Counted from the stretch's first letter, positions 37,478-50,668 are shown. The stretch is DNA of 64,000 nt from Emydura subglobosa (GCA_007922225.1 ML680053.1:19826694-19890693); one strand, 5' to 3'. Translations and numbers: made by a program. Notes: generated by a model from the letters alone, not told the origin.

Positions 37478-38310
37478 ATGTATTTCAACTTGTGCTCTGT
37501 TTCTGGGCAACACTCCAGACAGAATGGCAGCAGCAATAAGCCTGCTTAATGGCCCATTGAGGAAACTCACATGTACAATGAGCCCAGGGAGAGAAACCAG
37601 GGCTACACTTTTATGAGTCACCAGGACTTGCCCAGGTAATATTGGACTCCATCATGTTTCTGTACATTTCCACAAGCATCATGGCAAAGGGACATAAAAG
37701 ACAGCTCCTCTATCCCATGTGGTCTTCATTCCTGCTTCCTACCTATGGGTCAACTCATCTGCAACTGGAGCTGTGAAACAAAGGACTGAGACCCATCCAG
37801 GTACTGGATGTACACCAGAGAGACTACACAAGCCTGCAAACTCCACAATTCTACTGAGAAATCTGATATGTATGGACTTTAAAGTCATTTGTATTTATCT
37901 GATTGCTTTGACCAATCTTATTATTTGTTTCTTTCCTTTTATAATAAACCTTTAGTTTTAGTTACTAAAGGATTGGCTGGCAGCGTGGTATTTTGGGTAA
38001 GAGCCAAACTTATATTGATCTGGCAATGTGGCTGACCCTTTGGGGTCAGGAGAACTTTTTGGTAAAGTGAATAGCGTTTTAGTAACTTATCCCTTTACTG
38101 GACCTAGTGGCTGATTGGGAGCCTGAGACTGAAATGCAATAAGGGGGCTGTGTAGCTTCTTAATAAGTAGTGTGGGAGATCAGAAGCACTGTTTGTGACT
38201 GGTTGGTGAATTTACTGCACTGTTAGCCACCGGTTTGGGAGAATCTGCTCTCCTTTTGTAGCCTGCCTTGACCTAGGCATTTTCAGGTGGCTACCCTAAG
38301 TACAGACAGG
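37478..38310 (+). mobile_element. LTR-like block with polyadenylation signal
   Basis: Contains 'ataataaacctttagtttta' followed by 'actaaaggattggctggcag' and 'gtggctgaccctttggggtc', which I recognise as a common dispersed turtle sequence of LTR style (AATAAA then U5-like tail ending 'aagtacagaca'). No clear TG start, target duplication or protein domain, so boundaries and class are tentative. Confidence 0.4.
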
Positions 38311-39655
38311 TCAAAGAGGCATACCATCCAATCCACTTTAGCCCTAATAAAGAGAGCTTTTAGATGCATAAATACTGTCACCCTAGCTAACATATACACA
38401 TTAATTCACATGCATTCACCTTACAAAAAGCCTATGTGACTTCTTATGTATCTCAATCCTATCCAGATAAAAACTCGAAGCTTTAGTTTCTCTTGGGTGA
38501 GAATAAATCCCACCCCCACATGCATCCCTTCCCCCAAGTTAATGGTCAAGTTCAGGTGAAACTCAGACAACACTTTTGATATGAATTTGGGGAGAGGACT
38601 CAGGACAAAAGTAAAGGGAGGATCAGCCAGTAAAATAAGCAACTCCCTCTTTCTGAACACATCATGTTACAACAATCTCCAAACCTTCTGCCACGGCTGA
38701 AGGACTGCAAGAAAAAAACACCTACATCTTCTGATTTCTAACAAAACAATGAACAAGGGGAAACTCTTGGATATAAACCCACCAGAAATCACTTTGGGCA
38801 TGGAGATGACCTTTACAAATGCAGCCAGCTGTGTAAAGGAAGGAACTAAAGGGGTGGGGAATGCACAGCCCTTCTATAGCCTGGGTTCCAAACTTTTTGG
38901 GGCTCTTAGAGGGCTTTTGTGTAGCATCACCAGAGATTACTTTCCCCAAGGTTTCTGAAGCTTTGGGATGCCATCCCACCAGTGGGAATATTCAAAGGCC
39001 ACCTTGCAGGTGGAGGAGGAAGACTAGAAGTAATAGAAACTTTAACAGCTGGATGGATTATGCTTCAGCTTTTGAAAGCTTTTCTAATGCACTATCAAGT
39101 AGCTATCTACCACTAAAATATGCAGGTGTTAATTTACCCTTTGAAACAGGTTCTGTATCCCATACTTTAAACCAGATCTTACATCTTTCTGTAGTGGAGT
39201 AAATCACTCTGCAAGCTGAGAATTTGTAAATGGATGGTGCTGTTTCATAATTGATTGGAAGAGGTATTTACATCCTCTTTGCCTTCTTTTTATTGTATTT
39301 AACAGTCCTGTTAATTTAGACTTTGCAGGGCTGGATTTTTGTTCTGTTACACACATTTTACAGAAGGATAATTCCATTACTTAAATTAATTACTCTTGAT
39401 TTGCACTGCTATGTGAGGAGAATCAAACTCTTCGATTTCAAATTGGAGAAAATATAGATGAGCACAGTTATAGCTGATCTAAGAACAAAAAATCAGTTTT
39501 ATAATCTCTTAAATAAATTTTCTAATTCTTCAGTATTATTCATCCATAAAAATGAATACATAAATATTTAGCACACAAAAATGCTGCACAATTAAAAGTT
39601 AGATTACAACAATATCAGTAATCCAGTATAATGCTTAAGACAATTAGGTAATCAT
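38311..39655. other. Intron 3 segment, unassigned
   Basis: Mixed composition. 38,690-39,010 is moderately GC-rich with overlapping ORFs on both strands but no recognisable domain. The rest is AT-rich. Confidence 0.4.
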
Positions 39656-40070
39656 TAGAATCTCAGAGATACAAACACCAGAGTCATGACCTGACCAGTC
39701 AACCACACACCTCATTTGGAATTGGAAGCATGCAATCAGGCAGCAGAGACACACACAAAAAAGCACGGTACAGTACTGTGTTAAACGTAAACTACTAAAA
39801 AAAAAGTGAAATTTAAAAAAAACATTTGACTAGGTATGAAATCTGTTTCTGTGCTTGTTTCATTTAAATTAAGATGGTTAAAAGCAGCCTTTTTCTTCTG
39901 CATAGTAAAATTTCAAAGTAAAGTAAATCAATGCTCAGTTATAAACTTTTAAAAGAACAAGCATGTTTTATTTAGTGTTATGAAGATTTCAGAGTTACAA
40001 ACAACCTCCCTTCCCAATGTGTTCAAACAACCTCCCTTTCCAATGTGTGTAACTCTGAGGTTCTACTGTA
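39656..40070. mobile_element. Tigger/pogo-type MITE, copy 2
   Basis: Shares long segments with copy 1 (31773), including 'ctgaccagtcaaccacacac', 'gcatgcaatcaggcagca' and 'agcctttttcttctgcat'. The right end 'gaggttctactgta' fits the Tigger terminus. It has extra interior sequence missing from copy 1 near 39830-39890, and a tandem duplication of 'aacaacctccctt.ccaatgtgt' near 39998-40048. Confidence 0.8.
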
Positions 40071-40214
40071 TTACATATTTTTTCAAGAAAAATAATCTGC
40101 TAATATAAATAGATAGAATGGAATTGTCAAATGCACGCAAGCAGTGAGCTAACACTGCTCCCAGTGAAGTGAGTGGTAAAATTCCAGTGAATTAATTGGG
40201 AAGATTCCCACTGA

Positions 40215-40280
40215 CTTGTTATGCAGGAGATCAGACTAGATGATCACAATTGTCCCTTTTATCCTTAGAATCTATGGTTT
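40215..40280 (+). mobile_element. CR1 3' terminus fragment
   Basis: The segment 'ggagatcagactagatgatc' followed by 'cccttttatccttagaatct' is the classic CR1 3' tail. It is preceded by a MITE-like inverted stretch (about 40145-40214). Confidence 0.65.
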
Positions 40281-41694
40281 CAGTGAGAGCAGAATTAAGC
40301 CAATGATGAGTGCTTTTGAAAATCCTTCCTTCAAAATTAACAACTGTTTTATATCAGTTGTCACAAAAGATAGTAACAGAAAAAAGAAAAGGCAAGTAGT
40401 CCTGATTAGAGACTCCTTAGTAAAGAAACAAACCTGAGACTCCAACCTGGGTCAAAACTGACCCAGATAAAGAAAAAAGGATTACATGCTATTACTCCAG
40501 AGTGAAATGATATCACAACAAAGTTGCCTAGTATCCTAATGAATGCTGGAAATTTCTGACTAATTATAGTATGTGTGTGGTGGGGAAGGGGATAGGCAGG
40601 GGGAGAAAAAGCAGCAAGAGAAGATTCGATAGTTCAAATATTACTTCATATACCTGTGAAAAGAACTGAAGACAAAGTCAGCAGAGGTAAAAATCTTGGA
40701 GATTCTGAGGGTGCTAGGCATGAGTAAAAAGATTAAGACTGATAAATTATGGATTTGTAGTCACATGGAATCCTCAGTAGCGAACGAATAAGGATACATG
40801 TTTCTAACTAATTAGAATGCATCAGAATAAGGACCAATTCACAGAACTGCTTAGATAATTGTTTCTGAAAATATGGTTAAACAGACACCAGTATAGCATA
40901 CACACTGTTTGCAGGTCTTTCCAGTCAACTGCAAGGGTGAGTTCTACCAGACTCACAATAGCATTTGCAAAGGCTTGGTACTTGCTTCAGGCTAGTCATG
41001 CCACATTAAGCCTCTGTTACTGGAATTTTAATGTCACAGGAAAGAACGAGAGGTTTAACAATATTTTGGGGTTTTAATTGTATTATACAAAATATTAAAA
41101 GTTATTTCTTGCTCTAAGATGAACAAATATCCCATTAGTTCTATACTGAATAAATAATAGTAATGTCACTTTGGCACTAACCATCATAACTTTAAAAGCC
41201 AGATATGTGCATTTTATCAGCAAACCTTTGGTAGCTTCTGGTATTTAGTCATATCAGCAGTTTCATGGTACCCACCATTCCCAAATCTACAATTTACTGT
41301 ACATTATTATTGGATAGTACATTAATAGTGCATGGAAACTACATACAACTAGTGAACATAAAGCAACAACATAATCAAAAACTACTTGAATGATAAATGC
41401 TTAACATGCATATGAGAGAGTCATTAAGTTGTTTTTGTACATAATTCTGCACTTTGATTTTTCCTTTTAAGCACAGATATAGAAGCAAATTATATGTCAG
41501 GTACCATGCTGCACCAGGCATTCTGTATTAGATAGCTAGACTTCTCATAAGATGCTAATGCCTCACCCTTTCTAAACCCCATAATCAGGTGAAAAATGTC
41601 AATGATTCATTATTCTTGACACAGTATTATGGTTTTCACTCCAAGGTCAGTATGCTCCAGGGGTTCCATATGAGAGAACAAGTTCTATATACCT
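40281..41694. other. Intron 3 segment: nothing recognised
   Basis: AT-rich intronic DNA with no supported feature. Confidence 0.5.
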
Positions 41695-42990
41695 CAGAAG
41701 ATTGTAAATAAGCTAAGGGAACAAAGCAGAGGTAATACATCTTGATTTTAATAAAGCATTTGATGCAGTGTCTTAGGAAATATTACTTGCAAAATTAATT
41801 CAAATTTGTTTGCGTAAGAGCACTGTCAAATGGATTGAAAGCTAACTGAATGGTGATTTTCTAGTAATAGGGCACAATAAAGAATCAGTCTTAGACACGA
41901 GTCATTTTTAGTCTTTGCTACTGATCTGGCAGAAAGGGCTAAAGAATATTTTACTTCAAACTGCTGTGCTGTGAACTGCAGTGAAGACAAAGAGATAACA
42001 GATATCAAGATGGATTGGAAATATCAGCAAAAATAATAAAAGAAAATGAGATTCAGCTTGGAAAAATAATTGGAAGCATAGAATCAACGGAAGGGAGATA
42101 TCTGGAAAGCTGTAATGTTCAGAGAAAGTTGAGACAATAATATTCAGTGGATTGCACATGAGTTAGCAATGCAGTGTAGAAACAAAACAAGGCAAATGTT
42201 ATTATATGTATACCACATATGCAGAAGTGTCATTCACTTGGGGTATATATGCAGAGACACAGGGAGGTGACAGGTTAATGTGTTCAATTCTGGGACGAAG
42301 TTACCAGAAAGATAACAACAAAATTGAAGGAGTGACAACTCAAGGGAGAGAAGTGCCAGAATATAAAGTTCCACAAATATTTTAAGTTTGCAATTACTAA
42401 GGAAGATGAATTGTTACTTAGGATACTACAAATGTAAATTAGATTGTGATGTTTCTACAAAGGAGTTTGTGAATATTGTATGCACTATTTACTTACAATG
42501 CATCAAAATTAATCCAAAAATCATTCAGACACATTTAACTGCTTAGAAATTAGTTTCTGGAAACATAGTTAATATGTTGTCAGTATAATACACACACTGA
42601 ATCGAATTCACTCCTTAGCTAAGTAGATGCTGCTCAATAGCTGTCAGTGGAGGCTGCACTCTCTACTCCTAGGAGTAAACTTAGTCTAATGACTAAACTA
42701 TACATTCCAGTCTATCTCCAGTGGGAATAATTAGACACTTGTAGTCTCTGTAAAGTCTTGCAGCTTCTCAGGTTGGTTAAGCAATATTAAGTGTCTGCAT
42801 TTAAGATTTCAATGCATGATTAAGGAGCTGCAGTGAGAGACCAAAAGAACTAAATATATATAGTTTGCTTAAGAATGAAGGGGAAAGACTAGAAAGCACA
42901 TGAGAGATCTACAGTATAGCAGGTTTCTAGCAAACAGGGAGAATATTGTTTAGATTTATGATTAATGGAATGGGATGAAGGAAAGGAAAA
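41695..42990 (+). mobile_element. Ancient CR1/L2-like LINE relic
   Basis: Decayed RT: 'cttgattttaataaagcatttgatgcagtg' reads LDFNKAFDAVS, the palm motif of CR1/L2 RTs, followed by EILLAKLI. Further on 'gtgttcaattctgggac' and 'ttaccagaaagataacaac' correspond to the [21 protein letters not shown] region of CR1. Far more diverged than the other CR1 copies here. Confidence 0.65.
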
Positions 42991-43059
42991 TTATGGTTCT
43001 GATTCTATAAGATACTTAAGCATGTGCCTAATTTAAAAGCACATGGCCATGGCTAGAGA

Positions 43060-44020
43060 TGGGACATTGGGTGGGGTGGGCCAGAGCTCAGAGATGACAT
43101 CATGCATTTTCTCTCTCAGGTGCTTGGCTGGCTAGTTCTTGCTCACATGTTTAGGGTCTAAATGATCGCCATAAATGGGGTCAGGAAGGAATTTTTCCCC
43201 AGATCAGATGGCAGTGACCTTGGGGACTTCTTGCCTTCCTCACAGCAAGGGGGTGCAGATCACTTGCCAGGATTATTTGGGATTATCCCACCTAATCGTT
43301 TCCCTGCCATTGAGGGATCCTCGAGCACTGGTGCATGTTGGTCCCTTCTATTCTCTGCAGTGGCGTATGGAGGGTCTCTGGCGCCCAGGAGCCAAGCCTA
43401 CATTTTCACCCCCCACCTCAGTCCTGCCCCTCCCCGCCCCCCCCCCTCGCATAGGGCAGGAGGGGTCCCAGCGCTGCCCCCCAGCTGCCCCGGGGAGGGG
43501 GGGGTCTGTACTTGTGAGGTGGGGGTCTGAGGTATGAGGGGGGTGCAAATGGCTCCGCTGTCCCCCACTCCCTGCACTTATCCATGCCCCACATCTCCCG
43601 CTGCAGCCCCCCAGACCAGGGGGTGAGGCCGCCCCATCTGAGGCGGTGCCTGGCTGCGGGGCTGGAGCGGTGGGTAAATGCACTCCCAGCCAGCCCTTCA
43701 TGCTGGATGGAAGGTGGGGGGTGAAGCCTCCTGAGCCCCCCACCCCCTGAATGTCATGAAGGGCTGGCATGGCGTCCTCCCTGCAGGCTGTCCCGGCGTC
43801 TCCCCTGCAGGCTGGTCCCCTCCCATCCTCCCCTCAGTACGCCACTGATTCTCTGCCTGTGGCATACAATAGTCTATATCCTGTGGGCTGTAATTATTTG
43901 GTCTAATTTAGTAGTTGGGTTTAGCGTGTGGCTGCTGGGTGGCGTTGGTGGCCTCTGATGTACAGGAGGTCAGACTATATGATCTAATGGTCCCTTCTGG
44001 CCTTAAACTCTAGGACTTAA
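43060..44020 (+). mobile_element. CR1 3' region (UTR-like), interrupted by a hAT MITE
   Basis: Left part contains 'gggtcaggaaggaatttttc', related to the inverted counterpart near 35030 in the minus-strand CR1. Right part ends 'gaggtcagactatatgatct' and 'ccttctggccttaaactc', the CR1 3' tail. The interruption at 43358-43847 is annotated separately. Confidence 0.75.
43358..43847. mobile_element. Non-autonomous hAT element (490 bp) with perfect 8-bp target duplication
   Basis: Inverted ends CAGTGGCGTATGGAGGG (left) and, reverse-complemented, CAGTGGCGTACTGAGGGG (right) are typical hAT termini. It is flanked by ATTCTCTG at 43350-43357 and 43848-43855, the 8-bp duplication expected for hAT. The interior is very C/G-rich and produces long overlapping ORFs in both directions that are compositional artefacts. 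No transposase. Confidence 0.93.
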
Positions 44021-45139
44021 TGAGTAGTTCCATTATAGTTAATGGGGCTACTTATGTACTTAATGTTAGGAATGTGCTTATGTATCTTTGCCCATTTGGG
44101 GCCCAATTTAATTATGTATATTATAGTGGTACCACAACATTTATTGTGTTAGGTAGTGTACAATCACAAAGATGGACATAGTTCCTGCCCCAACAGCTTG
44201 TATCCTTCTTAAAAATAAAAAAGCAACAACTATGTGTAACAAATAATAGAGAGCAAAAAGAGGAAGGATTATGGCAACAGTAATAGGAACATGTGGTTAC
44301 ATAGGCCATCAGTGGCATAATTCAATGGCACTCAGTTATTTATTCTGGGCTTCTTTAATCCTCATTAATACATAATCAACCCATAAACTTCTGTTTTCCT
44401 TAACATTTGGGCTGTTTCCCACAAAATCATTCTCTTGGGGGGGATGGGGGGGGGGGGAGTGGGAGCCTGAGCTCCTTGTCTGTTATTTTATTTATTTCCT
44501 CCTTTCTATATAGGTTTCATCCTCCCCCATTTTATAGCATTATTAGTCCTATTGCTTTTTAAATTTAAACTATCCTCCAACTCCCTCATTCTTCTTCACT
44601 CTACATAAGCCTCTCTCTCCTTTTGAAACCTGGAACCACGTGCTGCACAAGGAGGGGAAGGTGTAGGTCTCCGTAGATGTCAGGTGAAAGAGAGCAGAAG
44701 TCCACGGCTCAATTATGGAGCATGTATTCTAATGTCAGTATGGTTTAGGTCACCGAATTTGCCTGCTCAGTACCCCCAACCAACAATCTCCCATCCCCAC
44801 AAACAGCAGAGTCTGGAACTACTGATATCACTTGACTCCTGAAACTGTGAAAGTGACGCTACCATACCTGGTGCAGCTGAGAAAGGAGAGGAGACTGCTG
44901 GAGTCCTGGCTCTGCAAGGTGGTGTGATATCCCCTTCCCTCTGCCCCCATGTGGTGCTCAATAATTCCTTCCCGGTGAATATTGGGACATTCTTAAAGGG
45001 CCACACCCCAAGAAATCAGGTGGGAAGTATGACTACATGGTGCTCCTGGGAGGGGAGATCTGCTGGGATCATGTGCCCCGAAAGACCTGGCTCTATATGA
45101 GGATGGGGGTGAGAAGGGGCTCAAAATTCCTAACTCTGA
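44021..45139. other. Intron 3 segment with a G-run, unassigned
   Basis: Contains a long interrupted G-run at about 44438-44459. GC-richer DNA near 44,640-45,110 may be a repeat but no family is recognised. Confidence 0.4.
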
Positions 45140-45330
45140 AAACTACAATAATGTGGAATAATCTCCCAAAATAAACGGAGGAGACCTGTCATTTTGGCAC
45201 ATTGAGAACAGGACTGGCCAAACCACTAGAAAATATATACGGTAAGGAATGACCTTGCTGTAGCAGATGGGGCAGCCTAGATGACTCAATAAGCTTTTTT
45301 CCATCTATAACGTCTTTTTTCATAGTGCAT
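45140..45330 (+). mobile_element. Old CR1-like 3' end fragment
   Basis: 'aatgtggaataatctcccaa' through 'gatgactcaataagcttttt' and 'ccatctataacgtc' parallels the end of an older CR1 group (Leu-Pro-lacking tail, then 'gactagatgacc..gtctttttccatct'). Confidence 0.5.
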
Positions 45331-47770
45331 TTTTTTAAATTGAAGTCTACCTGCTGGAAATAGTTTTGGTTTTGAAGACAATGTATGGCTCCAAATCTGT
45401 ACTGTATGTAATACATCAGTCATTGGCCCCATCGCCTTTTACAGAGCATGTTGCATACACTGATGAGTTCTCCGATGGGTGCTGAGTCAGATGTGCAAGT
45501 CACAGTCCTATGCACAGGTAGGGCACACCCACCTGCTAGCAATGCTCTGAATCTGAGCAGCAGGTTCCTTCCTTGTCTGACGTCAACCATCACAAAGCTT
45601 GATCCAATAATACAGTACTAACATTTAAAACTCCAACAAAAGTACACTTTTTAGCATGCCACTGAATGCTTCCATATAATTTTCCTTCCAGTTTACAAAG
45701 AAGGTGATTCACAAGAACAGTGCCCCCTACCCCTACAAACAGACAATAAATACTAAAGCCAATAATGGTACTGGTACGAACTAAAGGTATATTTGACATT
45801 AAGGCTCCAGTCTTGCTTCCGTTGACTTTAATGGTACAGGATCATGCCCTAATATTCAGACTCAGTTGTCGCTGTTATGTAAATCCATGTGCTAAGTGTG
45901 TGAAACTCACATTCATAAATCCACTAAATTCACAATCATTGCTCAACTCACGTTCAGAAGGAATACTAAAAGGTGCTGAAACTACCAACAAAAGTGTATC
46001 ATTTAACCATTTTTATTTTTATATTTTATATTTCTTTAAATTTTTATATTTTATATTTCCTTAAATTATGTGTCATTATTTTCCACTAACAATGCAAAAG
46101 AGATTAGGATTATGAATGATATTGAAGCCTTAAAAACACTATATTCCCAATCCTCTGCAAAAATTGTAAATTGTAAATTGTTGCAAATAACTTCCAGGTC
46201 AGTGAAAAAATAAGGATATAAGGATATAAACTAGACATTTCATATTAAGCTATTATTGAAAGAATCTGCCAAAAAACGGCTTACAGGAGCACTGTGAATA
46301 TCTTTTAAAGAGAAAATGTTCAGTATTTCTTTCCCCGGTCTTCTGCCTGAACAGGTATATGAATTACTTAAGTATTCACAATTTTTTTCATACTTGTCCA
46401 TTTTTAGGAACCTAATGGGGGTTTAAAAATTAGGGAAGTAAGTTAAAGGGAAAGTGAATTTGCATTTCTTTGGTGGAGAGATCATTTTTAGCATTTGCAT
46501 TCCCGTTTGTTCAATATGAGGTGAATTTTGGCACTAATGCCCTTTTTATTGCACTTCTACTGTGTAAATATGATGGGAATTATGGATCCCAAGCAAAAGG
46601 CAAATGCACATCATGGATACAGACAGAGTGATAAAGGGAAGTATTGCTATAAGAATATGGATTGTTTAAAAAATAATGCAGACATATAAATGTATAAGAA
46701 ACTACAAGATTGTTACATATTTTAAAATATTGGTGTATTTGTTCTGTTTTCACTGGATAAAAATGATGCCCTGAACAACTGAATGAGCAGACCTCCACTA
46801 CAAACCAGAAGATAATTTTAATGGAAACAAAAATAGTTTTCCCAATTTTGTGCAGAAAGTATTAAGAGTAGTCATTTAACCCCATGCTGACCACAGTACA
46901 AACTATACACTTTCAAAAAGCTTCTTTACACTACCATGGACAAACATGGGGTTTGTTCACCTGGGGAGGGGAACTAACTGGAAAATATGGGTTTAAGAGC
47001 ACAATGTTAGTTTGCAGAAAGGTTTACAGCTGGTCGGTTTAACCTGATTTATTTTCAGCAGCATAATCTCTTTGAAGAATGAAAGCCATTATCTGTTAAT
47101 GTGAATATACATTGGCTTCTAAAATGTGTTAGTGTCAGCTGGAAATGAAACATGACTAGCTGCTGTGACAGCTGAGTAGTCTAATACGATTTAGGAAACT
47201 AAATAATTATTGTAATTCAATTGTGTTTATAATTTCCTATATTTTGAAATGTGATTTTTATTTCACAGCCTCTTGGCAGGATACTGGGTGTCATTATCTG
47301 GCATTTACGAATTTTCAACAGTTTCATTCCTTTCTTCAAATCTTTATACTTGCATTAGGTAAATGGAAGGCCAAACATTTTTTTTTTCTAATCCAGCATC
47401 CACAAACCCATACAAAGTGTAGAAAAAAAGTCAAGCTTCCAGATTTAATCTTTCTATGTAGAATTGCCACCTAAAGCTGCGATGATCTGACAAATCTTAT
47501 GAGACAAGCTGAATTCACATCAGTATTTAGAAGGGAATTTCTAGATGCTGCAGAAAGTGATGTTGGTGATTCAGCCTGTGGCACACTCCCTGCTGAGACA
47601 GTACTGACTCAATACCCCATCATGATGTTAGGACCATGTGGGTTGCTGTAGGTGTCATCTATACCTTGTAGGACATTAAAAACAGAGGTCATGACCACTT
47701 GTACTCATTAAGGACGTTAGGTGAGGTTCTGTGCTGCACCAAATTCACAGTCCAGGAGTAGTCAGGGTTA
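45331..47770. other. Intron 3 segment: nothing recognised
   Basis: AT-rich. A short tandem duplication of 'tttttatattttatatttc' lies near 46012-46060. No gene or clear TE. Confidence 0.5.
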
Positions 47771-48985
47771 GAATCATGGAATATTAGAGTTGGAAGGGAC
47801 CTCAGGAGGTCATCTAGTCCAACCCCCTGCTCAAAGCAGGACTAACCTCAGCTATATCATCCCAGCCAGGGCTTTGTCAAGCCTCAGCTTAAAAACCTCT
47901 AAAGATGGAGATTCCACCACCTCCCTAGGTAACCCATTCCAGTGCTTCACCACCCTCCTAGTGAAAAACTTTTTCCTAATGTCCAACCTAGACCTCCCCA
48001 ACTGCAGCTTGAGACCGTTGCTCCTTGTTCTGTCATCTGCCACCAACGAGAACAGCCTAGCCCCATCCTCCCTGGAATCCCCTCTCAGGTAGTTAAAGGC
48101 TGCTATCAAATCCCCCCTCATTCTTCTCTTTTGCAGACTAAACAAGCCCAGTTTCCTTAGCCTCTCCTCATAAGTATTGTGCTCCAGCCCCCTAATCATT
48201 TTTGTTGCCCTCCACTGGACTCTCTCCAACTTCTCTACAACCTTTTTGTAGTGGGGGGCCTAAAACTGGACACAATACTCTAAATGCGGCCTTACCAATG
48301 CCGAATTGAGGGGAATAATCACTTCCCGCGACCTGCTGGCAATCCTCATCCTAATGCAGCCCAATATGCTATTAGCCTTCTTGACAACCAGGGCACACTG
48401 CTGACTCACATCCAGCTTTTTATCCACTGTTACCCCCAGGTCCTTTTCTGCAGAACTGCTGCCTAGCTCATCGGTCCCCAGTCTATAGCTCTGCATGGGA
48501 TTCTTCCTTCCTAAGTGGAGGACTCTGCACTTTTCTTTGTTGAACCTCATTAGATTTCTTTTGGCCCAATCCTCCAGTTTGTTTAGGTCCTCCTGTATCC
48601 TATCCCTACCTTCCAGGGTATCTACCACTCCCCCCAGCTTAGTGTCATCTGCAAACGTGCTGAGGGTGCAATCTACCCCATCCTCCAGATCATTAATGAA
48701 GATGTTGAACAAAACCGGCCCCAGGACCGACCCCTAGGGCACTCCACTTGAGACCGGTTGCCAGCTAGACATGGAGCCATTGATCACTACTCGTTGAGCC
48801 CTATGCTCTAGCCAGTTCTCTATCCATTTTATAGTCCATTCATCCAACTCTTACTTCTTTAACTTGCTGATAAGAATACTGTGAGAGACAGTATCAAAAT
48901 CTATGCTAAAGTCAAGGTATATCACATCCACCGCCTTCCCTACATCCACACAGCCAGTCACCTCATCATAGAAAGCTGTAAGTCA
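47771..48985 (-). mobile_element. CR1 LINE, 5'-truncated, minus strand
   Basis: Best preserved CR1 RT C-terminus in the window. On the minus strand it reads [20 protein letters not shown], then [40 protein letters not shown] and [13 protein letters not shown], with a long open stretch of 150 codons. The 3' end is at 47771 ('agaatcatggaatattagag'). It runs off at about 48985 within the RT palm region. Closely related to the copy at 18490. Confidence 0.93.
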
Positions 48986-50050
48986 CCTTTGCAACCTCCT
49001 GACCCTCAGCCACCAGAAACTAGCCCCTGGCATAATTTAGACTGAAAGGGCCCAGTGATGGGGTCTTTTGGGCCTTTTCTGCCCCCTGCTGGAGGAAAAC
49101 CACTCAGACCAGGCTTAAAGGGCCAGGAGGAGACACTGACCAATCAGGAGCCAGCAACTCAGCTGAGCAGGCTTGCCTGCTTCTTCTCTGGCCCCAGGAG
49201 CAATGCTGGCTGAGACCGGGGAAGAGCAGGAGCTCATCAGTGCTAGCCAGAACCCCAGCGCCAGGTCAGGCCCTTGCCCTCAAGCACTGCAACTAAACAA
49301 ATAAAACTCAAAAGCAAGCACTTATTTAAAGGCGCAGGCAACCACATGCTGAGTTGTGTTATCCTTCGTTAACTGTTCAGAGACTGATGCCACCCCTGCT
49401 TGTGGCATGGGCCACGCTGCTTCAAGCAGGTGGCCACAATTTGTGAACTAAAGCAGGGAGCGCCTGCAATACCATGCTTGGCCCAGTGGGGAGTTCTACA
49501 GGGCAGGCTCACCTGTGATGAGCTCACTCCCAATGTTATCCTGCCACCCCCAGTCCCGCCCAGGGCAAACCATTCGCACCCTTACGCCTATCAAATTGGG
49601 TTAATCTAAACAGGATCAAGGCACTCTTGTTCCAGCATAAGAACGTCCACACATGGAGTTATTCCTGAACAGCTTCATATGTAGAGAAGCCCTTAGACCC
49701 CAGTCCTGCAAATTCTTAAATGTGTACTTAACATTATGCAGGTGAATAGTCCCTCTTGACATTACATGCATAAGTGTTTGGACATCCACATCTGTGGAAG
49801 AAGCTGGGGTTTCCCCATCATAAACTGTGGATTTCAGGGTATTCACAGGAGCCAAGAGGTTTCTGCATGGATACTTTTTACAGCCACTGTACTGCCAAAC
49901 TCACACTGATTCTGGACAGCTCAGTACTTGGACGCCCGTTATGGCCACTGCTCCTGAATTCCCCTAAAGTGAGGGGCCAAACATCCAATTTCTAAAGTGG
50001 AAACCACGAATAAACAGAGAGTTCATCTGGATATTTTAGCTTATTTTGTT
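48986..50050. other. GC-rich intronic block, probably repeats, unassigned
   Basis: Segment 49,040-49,270 ('gccccctgctggagg', 'ggagccagcaactcagctg') and segment 49,390-49,580 look like dispersed GC-rich repeats, but I see no termini, duplication or coding domain. Confidence 0.35.
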
Positions 50051-50668
50051 TGTGGTGTTTGTTGACAGAGTAGAGGCAGAATCCCAAAGAACGCAGCCAG
50101 CTCCTCCTCCCCTCCCAGCCAGCTTTGCAAAGCATGAACTGCAGAGGGTCTTCAGTGGGAATGGGCAATAAAGAGTCATGCTGTAAGTGGCATTTGCCCT
50201 TCCATGCGCTAACCCCAAGTCCCATATGTGGGCACAAGCTCCAGCTCCCCTTCACGTGCAGATGTAACGTGAAGCATGGAGCCTTATGCCCTAACTATCT
50301 ACCATTTCTGGCCAGCTACAACATTTGCCAATCAAAAATGTGACTGAGCTAAATATTTCACGTCTATGTTTTGGTGCCCTCCAGTCCCATGCCAGCCGGG
50401 GGGGGGGCGTGCAGCAGCAGCTCTCTCCACCCCTCCAAGCCAGCCAGGCACAGCAGCAGCACCCTGATGGGGCAGAGATTACCACAGTGCCACGTTGGAA
50501 CTGGTCTTCTCATTTGAAGATTGTTCATAAAAATGCACATTTTTTGTTGTTTTGATTAATGGTAAGATAATTTTCTAATGCCTTATCTATCCAAAATTTA
50601 CTCACTGGCCCCGAGTGAGAAAAAAATTGCAATGTGGCCCCTCATGCAAAAAAGATTGGACACCCCTG
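50051..50668. mobile_element. hAT-type element, one recognisable end
   Basis: The right end reads 'gcaaaaaagattggacaccc' and 'ctg' at 50668. Its reverse complement, CAGGGGTGTCCAATC, is a typical hAT (Charlie-like) terminus. The region to its left contains CTG/CAG-rich sequence and a C-run near 50399-50408. The left terminus was not found, so the start is approximate and the copy may be truncated. Confidence 0.55.

Noticed and set aside
43162..43770. Long overlapping ORFs on both strands (120-140 codons)
   Set aside because: They fall across a CR1 tail and a C/G-rich hAT MITE; stop codons are rare there by composition. No domain is recognisable.
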